Part shown: piece by piece, positions 13,470-24,862 of the stretch
Layout of the letters: each line of letters begins with the position of its first letter
Position numbering within the stretch: position 1 is the stretch's first letter
From: Phytophthora quininea
Lineage: Eukaryota; Oomycota; Peronosporomycetes; Peronosporales; Peronosporaceae
Reading direction: 5' to 3'
Length of the DNA: 64,000 bases
NCBI GenBank assembly: GCA_011947345.1
Contig: JAAVTG010000248.1
Location: 248,001-312,000, forward strand
Notes under the pieces: generated by a model
Told to the model about the DNA's origin: nothing
Seen by the model: the letters and a program-made list of their open reading frames with translations, nothing else
Databases searched by the model: none
Program-made: the position numbers and the translations under genes

Positions 13470-13535
13470 ACTTCTGGTGGGCGCTACAGGCCCACGAGTG
13501 CCCAACCTGTCAACTTGTAGTAAAGTTGGCAATAC
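13470..13535 (+). ncRNA. Candidate Fanzor guide-RNA (fRNA/omega-RNA) scaffold
   Basis: Just after the probable Fanzor stop are two hairpins in a row. Stem GTGGGC at 13477-13482 pairs perfectly with 13490-13495 around a 7-base loop. CAACTT at 13511-13516 pairs with AAGTTG at 13523-13528 and extends to about 9 pairs with one G-T wobble. In TnpB and Fanzor loci the guide RNA is transcribed from the 3' end of the gene and is structured. The assignment is inference from position and folding only. Confidence 0.3.
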
Positions 13536-13615
13536 GAGGAAACTCCTCAGGCGAAGAACGGCGCTATCATTTCAATCCGTTTTGTGCATACAAACTCCCA
13601 GTCAAACAGTTGGTC

Positions 13616-14802
13616 ATGGCGGCAGGCAAGCGTCGACTCAGCGAGGACGGCTCGACGGCGCTCACACCCGCGGGGCAGACGCAGTTGGCCAAGCGCTCGC
13701 GCGTGACGGAGATCGTGGCCGTAGACCCGGCGGTGGTGGCGCCCAAGCGCCTCGGGGACCGCTCGTCGGGGCTGCAGGCGCCCACGATGCTGCTCTCGGG
13801 CCACAGCGCCGCCGTGTACTCGCTAAAGTTTAGTCCAAGTGGGCAACACCTGGCGTCGTCGTCGTTCGACCGGACAATTCGTGAGTTTTACTTGAGAATG
13901 ATGCATTGTCTTGTGGCTAACTGAGGCTTGCAGTGCTCTGGGATGTTTACGGCGAGTGCCGCAACTACAACGTGCTGAGTGGCCACAAGAACGCCGTGCT
14001 GGAAGTGCAGTGGACCTACGATAGTGCTCAATTGGTCTCTGCGTCGGCCGACAAGACGGTGGGGCTCTGGGACGCTGAGACGGGTCGCCGAGTCAAGAAA
14101 TTCGCAGGCCACACATCCGTGGTCAATAGCTGCTGTCCCGTGACGAGCGGCCCCACGCTCCTCGTCAGCGGCAGCGACGATTGTGCAACCAAGCTCTGGG
14201 ATGTGCGCTACAAGCGGTCGGCCAAGACGTTCGAAAACAGCTACCAGGTCACGGCCGTGTGCTTCTCGGCTGACAACTCGCACGTGATTGCTGGCGGGCT
14301 GGATGGAGACATCAAGGTGCGTGTTGAGGCTGGGGTTCAATCCTTTAGTGGTTTCGGACGCGGTCTCTGATGGACACTGTTGTGGTAGATGTGGGACCTG
14401 CGCAAGGACCAAGTGAGCGCGGTGCTGCGGGGCCACGCCGACATTGTGACGGGCGTTAGTTTGAGCCCCGACGGCAGCTACTTGCTGTCGAACGCCATGG
14501 ACTCGACGGTGCGCAAGTGGGACGTCCGGCCGTTCGTCAAGGGTGAGCGCCAGAAGATGACCTTTATGGGCGCCAAGCACAGCTTCGACCGCACGCTGAT
14601 CCGCTGCGGGTGGTCGTCCGACATGCGCTTCGTGACAAGCGGGTCGGCAGACCGTTACGTGTACGTTTGGGACGCCGAGACGGGCAACTTGCGGTACCAC
14701 CTGCCAGGACACAAGGGCAGTGTGAACGAGGCTACGTTTCACCCCACCGAGCCGATTGTGGGCTCGTGCAGTAGCGACAAGGAAATCTACTTGGGGAGCT
14801 GA
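13616..14802 (+). CDS. SNRNP40: U5 snRNP 40 kDa WD40-repeat protein, three exons
   Basis: A WD40 propeller protein of the spliceosomal U5 snRNP. Exons are 13616-13880, 13934-14316 and 14389-14802; introns of 53 and 72 bases have GT-AG ends and keep the frame (TI-LLWDV and GDIK-MWDL). The N-terminus is a short basic tail, then repeats begin at LLSGHSAAVYSLKFSPSG. Repeats follow with SASADKTVGLWD, SGSDDCATKLWD, GGLDGDIKMWDL, MDSTVRKWD and SGSADRYVYVWD, and the protein ends CSSDKEIYLGS. Order and ending match SNRNP40. No frame break is seen, unlike most neighbours. Its ATG lies only about 200 bases after the Fanzor coding end, so its promoter may overlap the element's 3' flank. Confidence 0.93.
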
Positions 14803-15329
14803 CCGAGATTTAACGAGGCGAATAAAGCGTGAAAGGGTTCTCAAGTCCACCCCACCGAGACACAGCAGCACTGTTGCTTATTTACGGTGGAATGGCCATC
14901 GAGTAAAGGTGGCGAAAAGTTTCAGCAATTTTGTATGTTGCGACGCACAAGCTCGGCTGGAAGGCACGCCGTGATGCTGGATGCTAGCTGTAGCTGTACA
15001 CTACGCGATTTCCAACAATCGACGTCGCGCTGAGCAACACAGGCCAGGATAAGACTACCGGGATGCGAGTCAGAGAGCCGAGTGCGTGTTGCGTGGTTTG
15101 ACACGACAACACGCGAGGTGAGCCCGTGGTCGTGCAGCAACACAAACGCTGTGACGCCGTCTCCAGCTGGAAACCAGGCGTGCTTTTCGTGAGAACTGCA
15201 GCCACAGGATCCGCCATCATATGGACTCGGACGAGGCGGTGCAGAGCCCATGCGGTCGGCGAGATACGCCGATCGAAGCATCCGCCACCACACTCGACGA
15301 AATTCTGCTTGCAACTCAAGTCCCCGATC
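14803..15329. other. Intergenic region between SNRNP40 and PH gene
   Basis: Holds the SNRNP40 3' flank (including a possible polyA-like aataaa at about 14820) and the 5' region of the PH gene. Open frames on both strands are short and show no recognisable domain. Confidence 0.5.
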
Positions 15330-15683
15330 ATGCAGGTGATTGCCGGCTACCTCGAGCGGCGCGGACGTCACATGAAGAGCTGGCGACGGCGCTACTACTG
15401 CTTTGAGGACGGGATGCTTCTGGTTAAGAAAAGCGATGCCCCCAGCGCCGAGGTCATCCGCGAGGACCGCGTGTTCGACGTGCTCTATTGGAGCGGACGA
15501 CCACACGGACTCTGTCTCCGGCTGCGGTCCGAACGATTCCTGTACGTGCGCGCGCGGTCCGAGGAAGAGGCCACACGGTGGCACGACGCAGTCGAGAGAT
15601 ATCTCAACGAGCAGCGCTGCGTCGAAGACTTGCGACGAATCCTGTGCCGAAGCCGCCTGCCATCCATCCGCGAGTGCGAGTGA
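15330..15683 (+). CDS. Small PH-domain protein
   Basis: A 117-residue single-exon protein that is almost entirely a pleckstrin homology domain. The start MQVIAGYLERRGRHMKSWRR and RRYYCFEDGMLLV form the first strands, and ARSEEEATRWHDAVERYL is the C-terminal helix with its conserved Trp. The ATG at 15330 is chosen because the domain starts immediately after it; the open frame reaches back to 15126 without homology. PH domains bind phosphoinositides or proteins, so a membrane-recruited role is inferred. The frame ends at a TGA at 15681-15683 after SIRECE. Confidence 0.8.
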   Translation: MQVIAGYLERRGRHMKSWRRRYYCFEDGMLLVKKSDAPSAEVIREDRVFDVLYWSGRPHGLCLRLRSERFLYVRARSEEEATRWHDAVERYLNEQRCVEDLRRILCRSRLPSIRECE

Positions 15684-16054
15684 CCCAAGGACCGAGCTGA
15701 CTAATATTTATTCGAGTGGAGTAACATCGCTTTCTTTCTGCCTCGGTGGACGACATCGTCTCTTTCTCCTGGTGGTGGATCCCAACGACGACGCTAAGCC
15801 GGCAGTCGGTCCCGCGGTTAATAAGCCTGCCATCGTACACCTCGAAGGCGTCGCTCTTCCCCAACTGGGGTATGATGAGGACGTGGAAGTGGGCAAGCAA
15901 TACAACTGTTATACATACTGAAATACTAAGAGCAAATGGTTACGATAAACTGTGTTTCCTTGAGCAGATAAGTATGCAATTTTCGACTTCAATTGTTGCT
16001 GACTCTTGCATGACGCCTATGCCCGCCAGTCAATAAAAGTCGAGCAAAGATGCA
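15684..16054. other. Intergenic region between two convergent genes
   Basis: 3' flanks of the PH gene and of NUP98-NUP96. An open stretch on + at about 15775-15921 reads NKPAIVHLEGV, slightly like part of the NUP98 autopeptidase domain, but it is too short to call. Confidence 0.45.
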
Positions 16055-19000
16055 TCAGCTGACTGGTCCGGAAGGATTCCACAAAGCAAGACTCGCGACC
16101 AGTGACCAGATGTGAAAGACCCCGAGGAACTCCGGGTCAAGCTCCAATGGAGTTGAAATCGACGCCTCGTCGCTCGCCAGCTCGCGCTCTTGCGTGTAGG
16201 ACATCAGGGACTTGAGCTCTACTGCTAGCGTCGCGAGAGAGACAATCATCGACGACACACACGTCTGGGCCAGGAGAACCTCCTTCTCACGCGGCTTGTC
16301 CAGAGCTTTTGCAGATGCATCTCGTGCGCTAGAAAGCTGCTGCGAAAGCAATTGAACGCGTTGCAGGAACTGGTCCTCATGGCCACCTTCAAGACCTTTT
16401 CGTTGCTCCAAGCGCAGATACTCGAGCAGCAAACCGCCACCGATAAAGTCCACTTTGTCAGAGCTTTTCCACAGAGGGATGTACGATACCATGGGCTCAA
16501 GCTCTTCCAGCAATTGCTGCAAAACGTCCTTCTTACTACCGAACAAACAAGGGAATGCCACCCGCGAGATTAAGCAAGCGTGGGCCTCCTCGTAGTGCCG
16601 CGCAGCAATCCACTGCGCAATCTCTTCATGATAATCCTGCTTCGACACTGCCAGCACCGCTAATGCCTCGCTGACCCACTCGGTGGGAATAACCAGGCGC
16701 ATGCAGAGCTCTTCTCGCTTGGAAGCGTCGGCCGCTAGGATGTCGGCGTTGCGGTAAAGAAGCTCTCGGGCAGTATTCTCGCGCTCACAAGCTTCTGAAA
16801 TGTTGAGCGCCACGTAGAGGGCGTCTTCCCAAAGCCCAGATCCTTCCAGTTGGCGAATGAAGTTTTGGTGAATGTGAGATTCCCATTGACGATCGAGTCT
16901 GAAGCCAAAGGAGCGCAGAACACTGTGGAGGTGCCACGATAGCTCGTAGTCCAGGTGGTTGACGTCTTGACTCATAAAACCGCTAGGGGACAGCACTTTG
17001 CATAAGGACGCCGCGTCTTCAATATAAAGCTTCATCAATTCCATCAGCACGTCATACTTGTCCGTGTCGGCAGCAACAAACTGAGAGACCGCAGCGGTAG
17101 CTAGCTTCTTGTCGACAGCATCCTCGTACAGCGCCATAGCGGTCTTCAAAGACGTTGAAGAGCCGTGCTTGTACCACAGAAACAAAGCAAGACACGCGAT
17201 CCAAGACATACTCGCACCTTTCTGCGCACTCAAAACCTCGACGCTTCCTGCCAGAACACTGTACACCAGCACGAGCGTCTTTTCCATGTACTCAAGAGTG
17301 CCATTTTCGCTCCACTGAGCCATTTGAGTTTCAAGCAAGTTCCGGAAATCAGTCCCCTCGTACGACGCGGCCTGTGCGATCAGAGTCGCCAAGCGAAAGT
17401 CACCGCATTCCATCGCCATGTCCGAAGCTTCCGGGATTCTGTGCTGGCACAGGAGTTGGAGGACGCCGTCGGGACTAGGGGCGTCTCCAAATGTGTCGAC
17501 GTCAGCCGCGTTCTTCAACGCGACCTCAAACCATTGAGAAACAGCTTCGCGTCGCAGGTCCACAGTAAGAAAGTTGTCCAAGGTCTCGGCTTCGCTTGGG
17601 TCATCGCGCGACGCTAAAGGATAAAATATGGAATCGACTGCAGCACTATGTTCTTGACCCCACAATGCTTGAATCAGTCTCCATACTAGCAGCGTTTGCT
17701 GTTGGAACGACGAGCGCGGAGAGTCTTTTGCCCGGACTTCTGCGTGCGCAACGTATTTGTGCAAGCAGTGCATCAGCGGTTGGTGGGTTGGGAACGTAAA
17801 CTGAGGCGGGGCCTCAACTCCAGAGTCATCTTGGTCAATGTATTCGTCACGAAAGTTGCGTCCTGGTGCAGTGCACGTGTAGTGCAGTTTCAGACCCTCG
17901 TGGAGGTCTGACTTGCGTGTTTCAAATCGCTGCAGCGGAACTTCAATGCAAACGCGACGGCCCCTGTTCTCGACTTTTGAATATGTTTCAGTGCGCGAAA
18001 CGAGTTTTCCTAGATTGATCAGCTCTCCGTTGGGACCCCACGAGCAACGAAACGAACGTGCCATGAAGATGCCCATGTCAACGTTGTTGCGAACAACCCC
18101 GGCATGCAACTGGTTGGATGCTTGAAACATCAACCGATAAGTCGGCGACTTCTCTGACGAGGGAAGGCGACTTACCATACTTTCGACACCAAGAGGCCTC
18201 AAGGTGTACGGAATCACAGGAAATACCGCGCTGGTGGGTCGCTGTTCCTTCTTCTCCACAACCTCGACTTCAGAGTCCAAGTCCAATAGTGGCTCTGGAT
18301 CAGGTCTTACGCTGTCCTCGTCGGCAGATCTACCTGACCAGCTTGCATCAGCAGCAAGAGCAATGTGAGGATCTCCGAACGACGCCACAACATGATTACT
18401 GCCAGTACTTCCATCACCAGCGTACACGGCAGACTGACGAAAGAGACCACTGCGATGAGCAGAAAGCGCCAATTTACCTCGACTGGCTACGTAACCACGA
18501 GTCATTCCTGTCTTATTCGCCAGCTGGCTCACGTGAAGTGCTTTATCTGCAATGCTCTGACTGCCATCCATCTCATCGTCATCATCGTCATCATCGTCAT
18601 CATCGTCGAAGCCATAACGACTAAAGTGCTCCACACGGAAACGCCAGATGCCTTTGTCAGGAGAATAGTCGAGAAAAGTAGCCCCAATGTCTTGTGTGCG
18701 CTGCCTCACGCGGTCCTTATACTTTTCCGGGGAGGTTGACTTGCGAGGTGGAAAGATGCCCAGAAGTTCGACGATGGCTGGCTTGTTGAGACCCTTTCCG
18801 AGCTCGTGTTTCTTTTCATCATCCTTGTACACAATGACTTCTTTCTTCTCGAACAGCACTAGCTCGTCAAGGTTAAGATTGCGAACATCTGTTTTACCAA
18901 TCCATTCGACAGCACCCAGCCCACGGCAGCCGACAGTGAACGTGTCCACCTGTGATAGCTCGCTGTCAGTCATGGTCTGCAGACGTTCGTACGTAGGAAT

Positions 19001-22000
19001 AGTGTAGTAGTCTTCACTCTTCAGCACAGGGCACGAGGAAGCAGCAGACGACGCACGACCATTTCCGCTTGCTTGGGTGTCTTTAAACATGTCACCGTCA
19101 TCCCGACTCGCCGAGGCCAAATATTCGTCGTACGTCATGAATCGCTTGGGTGGCACAGCATCATCTGTCGTTTGTACCTCATTCTTTTTGCCGACGAATG
19201 GTCCTGCTCCTCACGCTTCCTATCCTCGCCACGATCTTCGATCACCACAACGTCAATCGCGTCTCCTTCCTTCAATTGCAAGTCTTCAATTGCGCTAGCG
19301 TCGTGCACGATCCTGCCCTTTAGAACCAACTCAATGTCAGAAATCGATGAAGCTGCCGAAGTGCTACTCTCACGCAGCAAGTGCTTGACATCAGCCCTTG
19401 CTTCTTTCACGGTTTGGTTCGGATGCAAACGCAGCGAGAAAGCCTTTTTGTTCGTCAGATTGCAGAAGGTAACGCTGTACTTGCCGTCATCATCAGACCT
19501 GAGCAACCGACTGCGTCCACTTCCAATCTCGTGTATATCAATCTGGTCGTTATCACTGAGCGGAATCACGGACGCGTGGGAACTCACGCCTAGCGTCCTG
19601 GTCGAAGGCTGCTCCCCTTTATCAATCACAAGTTTCTTCGTCGCCGAGTTACGGAAGAGTGAGGAGGTGAACTTAAACTCATCTTCCTTAGCACCGCTGT
19701 CACTTTTCAGCTCCGCACCTCGTCGGGCTCCAGTAGAAGATGAAGACAAGGTAGGAGACGTAAACGACGAGAATCGACTCTTTGACCCCTTGAACGATCC
19801 GCGAATGAATGATACCGGGATAGCGTGGCGATTGCTGACAATTTGGCGTCGGGACACGAGCGGTGGGTCCATCGGACCTCTAGGAAGCCCCACGTCGTCC
19901 GCAAATGTAGTTAAGCGAGACGAGGCATTTGATCCTGTCTTAATAGACTGGAGATCGAGGGCTGCCTTAACGTTTTGCTCAACGAGTCCGGCACCAAACG
20001 ACCCAGCTCCATACGGATTCACATCAGGAGCTGCCACCAAATTCTGTGGCAGCGCAGCAGCTGCTTGTGCTTGCTGCTGTGGCTGCCCGAACAAGCTACC
20101 AGTTGTGCCAAATCCTCCAGTAGAAGGAGCAGGAGTAGTAGTACCAAATCCGCCAAACCCGCCAGCCGTGCTTCCAAAGCCTCCACCACTACCAAAACCA
20201 AAGCCTGTCGTACCAGTGCTAGTGGCAGTATTGGTTCCTCCGAAAAGCGAAGAACCGCTGGTTGCGGCACCCCAAAGAGACTCCCAGTAGTACCTGGCGT
20301 AGTCAATCCAAACAGACTGCCGGTTGCAGGCTTGGCTCCTCCAAATAGGCTCGTCGCTCCGCCAGGTGTCGTTGTTGCCGCGCCACCAAAGCCGAAACCT
20401 CCCGTCGAACCAGCTGCGCCTCCTATAGATCCAAATAGAGACGTTGTTCCCGCTACAGGTTGCGCAGGAGTTGCGCCAAAAGCGCTGGAGCCACTAGTCC
20501 CGAATGCGCTACCCGTAGTGCTACCAAACGCACTGGTTCCACCGGTGGAACCAAATCCAAAGCCACCAGTAGCTGCTGGCTTAGGAGCAGTCGCGCCGAA
20601 CGAAAACCCAGTCGATGCTGGTGCCGCTGCTGCTCCACCCCCACCGAAAAGAGACGTCGTAGCACCTGGTTGTGGTTGTGCAGTTCCAAAACCAAAGCCT
20701 CCCGTAGCAGGCGCAGGAGATTGTGTTGCCGAAGCTCCAAATCCACCGAAACCAGTTGATCCAGTCGGCTTACCAAATGCCGAGGAACCGAACCCAGAAG
20801 AAGCTGCGGGGGTGGTCGAACCAAAACCACCAAAACCGCCAGTCTGTGGTTGAGCTGCAGGTGCCGGCGCGCCAAAACTGCTGCCGAACCCACCAGACGA
20901 CGCACCAAAAGCGCTACCCGTGGCAGGAGCTCCGAACGCCGACGTGGCGCCAGGTGCTGCACCAAACGCGCTGCTCGTAGCAGGAGCGCCAAAGCCGCCC
21001 GTTGCAGGTCGAGCAGCATTATTTCCAAACAAACTTCCTCCCGCAGCGGGGGCTGCAGGCTGCGCTCCAAATCCACCGAACCCGCTCGCTGCGCTTGGTG
21101 TAGTCGTTGAGCCAAAACCTGATGACCCAAAGCCTCCGCCAGTAGACGTCGCTCCAAATGCTGACGGCGTGCTACCGAATCCTCCTGCGGCTCCAAAGGC
21201 CGAGCTCGAGGTCGGTTGCTGCGTACCAAATCCTCCAAACGCGCCTGCTCCACCTGTCGTTGCACCTGGGGCCGGGGCATTCTGCGTGGCCGCCGCCTGT
21301 GCAGCTGCAGGGTCGGTGCGCTTCAAATAATCTTCGTAACGAAGCTCCTCGGCAGACTTGTGAGCGTACGCTGGCATGCGTGAGATGGAGACATAATTGG
21401 CAGTGCCTCCATTTCCCGACGGCTCCATCTCCCTCGTCGGCTGGTAGGGCGGTTGCCCCGTACCGACTTGCGCCTGTCCCGGTGCAGTGCCTGCTGCAGG
21501 CTGCGCGCCAAATCCTCCGAAGCCCGACGTTCCGGTCGTAGCTGCTCCGAATCCACCAGGCGTAGCAGCAGCCGTCGCTCCAAACGGACTCTTGGCTGTT
21601 GAGGAGGCCCCAAAGCCCCCAGTAGTAGCGCCGCCGAACATACCGCCACTAGCTGGGGTGGGCGTTCCGAAGCCTCCTGTGGTGGCTCCACCAAAGGCGC
21701 TGGTTCCTGCATTGTTTCCGAAGGTACTGGTGGCCCCAAAGGGGCTGGGGCTGGCTGCCTTGGCCCCAAAGGGAGTACTGGCTCCGAAGGCCGATGTGCC
21801 GCCGGATCCAAAGCCGCCGGTGGCGGCGCCGCCTCCGAAGGCCGACGTCGAGCCAAAACCCGACGTGGTGGACGGGTTGGCGGCTGCTCCAAAGCCTGCC
21901 GCCGGCTGGGAGGATGCTCCGAAGCCGCCAAAGCCTGAGGACGGCTGGGACACAGCGCCAAAGCCCGTGGTTGGCTGGGAGGAGGCTCCGAAGCCCCCGA

Positions 22001-22186
22001 ACGCAGGCTTGGCTGGGGTCGAGCCGAACGTGGATGTGGAGGCGCCAAAGCCGCCGCTTGCTGCGCCCCGCCGAAGGGAGACGCGGCCGCTGAGCTGCCG
22101 AAGCCGCCTGTCGTACCGCCGCCGCCGCCGAAGCCCCCGAAGCCGCCGCTCGCGGGCGCGCTGCTGCTGCCGAAGCCGAACGACAT
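16055..22186 (-). CDS. NUP98: NUP98-NUP96 nucleoporin precursor with internal ubiquitin-like domain
   Basis: One gene across three frames. The ATG at 22186 begins MSFGFGSSS, followed by about 600 residues of FG/GFG/SAFG repeats (to about 20100). This is the cohesive nuclear-pore barrier sequence. Next is a linker containing NPYGAGSFG and a ubiquitin-like fold (about 19482-19234). The autoproteolytic domain follows (YYTIPTYERLQTM, GKGLNKPAIVELLG) with the cleavage site HFS in VEHFSRYGF. After it comes an eleven-Asp run and the NUP96 scaffold with its long alpha-helical C-terminus. Frame breaks near 22060, 20245 and 19175 (run of T on +) fall where the same protein continues. After self-cleavage, NUP98 goes to the pore channel and NUP96 to the Y complex (family knowledge). 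Confidence 0.92.
18575..18607 (-). repeat. GAT/GAC triplet run encoding eleven Asp in NUP96
   Basis: An in-frame microsatellite of Asp codons lies right after the HFSRYGF autocleavage motif. It extends the acidic stretch found at the start of NUP96 in other eukaryotes and is likely length-variable. Confidence 0.9.
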
Positions 22187-22316
22187 GGAGCTTTCCCGCG
22201 CTGCTGCTTTCTGTATGGCGTTTGGGTGGCCGCTTGGCTCCCACGAATTTGGTGGGGTACAAAATAGTACCCTTTATTTTTCACATCGCCCTGTATTTAC
22301 AACTTTTTTGCTTACC

Positions 22317-23918
22317 CTACCGAAAGTCGAGGAGCACGAGATGCATCTTCTTGAGATCTCGTCGGATGACAACCTTGCCCGGAACGTGTCGCGAAAACTT
22401 TTCGCCGTCGAAATTGCTTGGCACCTTCAGAACGACGCACTTGGCGCTGCCTTGCAAGCGCGTGCAGATCTCGTGCAGTGGCAGACCTCCAAGAAACAGA
22501 TCGACCTTGGCGCGATCCTTGTACTCCGGTCCGCCCCATGGCGGATCCAAAAGACCACGTCCTGCTCGAGCTCCAACATGACGTCCAGGTAGTTGGCGTG
22601 AAGGCACTTTGCATTCGACTTCTTGAGTACCTGGAGGTTGTGCCGCAGCATTCGCACGCGCGTCGAGTCGTTCTCGATGGCATTTACGTGCGTGAAAAAT
22701 CGCAAAACGAGAGCACGTTGCCTCCCACACAAGCAGTTCCATCCGTAACGACGAGCGGGTACTTATTGCGAATCTCAGAACCAGTGGACGCGAGCTCTTC
22801 CTCGGCGTGGAGCTCCTTCTCCGACCTGACGTCCTCTTTCGGCGGTGCAAACAGCGCCAGCACTGCTTCGGATATCTTTGTGGCCATCTCAAAGTCTGTC
22901 ACGCTGAACTCGGCAACTTCGTCCACTTGCAGTTGATTTCGGACCTCAAACTCCAAGTTCCGAAAGAAAAATCGCGTTTGTCTCCGCATTTCTTGTATCG
23001 CGGAGATCGTGGGGACCCGTGCGATTCATTTCCTGACCTGGGCGACTCCAACCTGGACGACGACCGACGCTTCTGGCGGCTTCCACTATGATGTGTGTGT
23101 CCGCCGTTCTCCTCCCCGTCGTAGTGGTGCGGTCTCGTGCCGTTATAATGCGACCCATTAGAATTACTCTTGGACTTCCGTGCATTGTACTCCGGCGAGT
23201 GAGCCCGTCCGCCGGGACTTTGGCGCTGCGTAGCTGCAGTTGCTTCATCCACGTGCAGTTTATCCGCCAGTCTCTGCAAACTGCTGCGCCGTGCGAACAT
23301 CACCTCACCTAGTAGCGACGGATGCGGAGCTCCGTTGCTGTCGAGCTTCTCTGCGTCCTGCGCCACCATCTTCTGTCGCCTCTTGCTCTGTTGTCGTCTG
23401 CGTCGTCTCAGCTCTCCTTCCCCTTCGTCCTGACTCAGCGCTCGCTCCTCCACCAAGGCAGGGGGCAACGGAGCACCATCCGACCGACTGCAACCAAGTG
23501 CGGGAGGTGGGCCTGGTGGTAAGGTTGCTATCGGTGTCAGTGGTGGCTGTGTCGTCCGGCGGTCGATCCGAGTACGGCGACCATGGGACACGACAGTCTT
23601 CCACTCGCCCTCCTCGCGGATTAAGTGATCATTGGGCTTGGGACCTTTGGCCAGCGCCTCCTCACGTTTCGCCTTCTCCTCCTGCAGACGCTGCAACTGC
23701 CGTGCACGCTGCAGCTGCTTCTCCCGGCGCAGGCGCTTGGCTTCGAGCTCGGCCTGGTGCTTTGACGCGAAGCCGCTGGCCGGACGCCACAGGCGCTCGC
23801 CGTCGAGGCTGCTGCTGCGCTGTCGTGCAGGCGACGAGATCACCGTCGAGATGGACTGCGGCAACCCACGAGTCTGCAGCTCGCCGCGCAATTCCATCAG
23901 CCGCCGGCGCTCGCTCAC
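22317..23918 (-). CDS. TGS1: TGS1-type RNA cap guanine-N2 methyltransferase
   Basis: The N-terminal 300 residues are low complexity and basic with a coiled coil (about 23780-23680), starting MSERRRLMELRGEL. The C-terminal half is a class I methyltransferase: VVTDGTACVGGN (SAM-binding loop), HVNAIENDSTR (acidic loop end), NAKCLHANYLDVML and DPPWGGPEYKDR (catalytic motif IV of the TGS1 family). The family makes the 2,2,7-trimethylguanosine cap of snRNAs and snoRNAs. Breaks occur at three runs of T/A, near 22971, 22700 and 22550; the protein continues across each. The trimethylguanosine-cap role fits next to U5 snRNP and NUP98 genes only by chance of position. Confidence is high for the catalytic domain and moderate for the N-terminal frame. 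Confidence 0.87.
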
Positions 23919-24862
23919 TAACGAGTTACGAGAAGTTTCAAAATGGCAAAAGGGTTAACTAAAAGGTTAAATCGACTTATGATTTTCCTGCTCAAGTCCA
24001 AGAATTACCAGCCGAAGAAACTGTAGACATCTTGCACTGCTTGTGCGGTGATAATCCCAACTCCATGCGCCGTGACGGCAGATCACTCTGCCTGGTGACG
24101 AAAGTTCGATCGACATTACAACAACAGGTTTTCCTAGCACTATATGCCCACAAGCCTTACCGCCGATCGACAGAGTTGGCACAGTAGATCACGATAGCCG
24201 ACTGCAAGTCTCCGCCAGCAAAGTAACGTCGTTGGACGTGTATCACAGTTCAAGCTGGCGGCCAGGCCATCGACGGTCTCGACGAATAAAAGCCCGGCTG
24301 TGGTTCTCAGCAACAGCATGGCACACTCTATCGTCGGTATCTCCGGCTGGCATCCATAGTGAATGCTTCTGTTTGCCGTGCATTGCGGCATCGGGTCTTC
24401 GTCGACACAGCGGTGCCCCAGCTCAGGTTTGCTTGGCGGATCGTATCGGAGATCGTGGCTGGGAACGCTAGTGCAGCGATTTTCTTGGCATCGCCTCGAT
24501 AGTGCACAACGGTATTGTGTCCGAAAGCGCTGGAACCGACTTCTCGCGAGGAATCTACACTGCCCGGACCTTGTCCGCCCCAACAGCTCCAAAGAGACCA
24601 GCAAAGAAGACCAAGAAGACCAAGAAGACGTCCGTCCTGCAATAGAACGCCTCGCCAAGTTCAAGTTGGCGTCGCGTCTTTGTCCTCGCTCGACGTCTGG
24701 CGCTCAGCCTCACTTCCGCTTTTGGTGCATGGGGCCGAGTCGCTGTCGGTGCGGACTCAGACTAGACCGAGGGGCTCGGAATAACACGTAGCAGGGAACA
24801 CACAGGTCGGCACACTCACACAGCAAGAGGAACAGGCCCCATCGTCACTCCACCGGGCCAAG
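23919..24862. other. Intergenic region upstream of sugar transporter
   Basis: 944 bases between two divergent genes. Open frames (for example + 24363-24791) show no family. A small direct repeat of about 9 bases (caagaagac, three times) lies at about 24602-24630. Promoters for both genes must lie here, but I cannot pinpoint them. Confidence 0.45.

Noticed and set aside
15775..15921. Fragment reading NKPAIVHLEGV, like the NUP98 autopeptidase domain
   Set aside because: Only about 11 residues match and no further motif follows; too little to call a duplicate or exon.
24363..24791. 142-residue + strand ORF upstream of the transporter
   Set aside because: Arg/Ser/Cys-rich with no domain; likely chance reading of an intergenic region.
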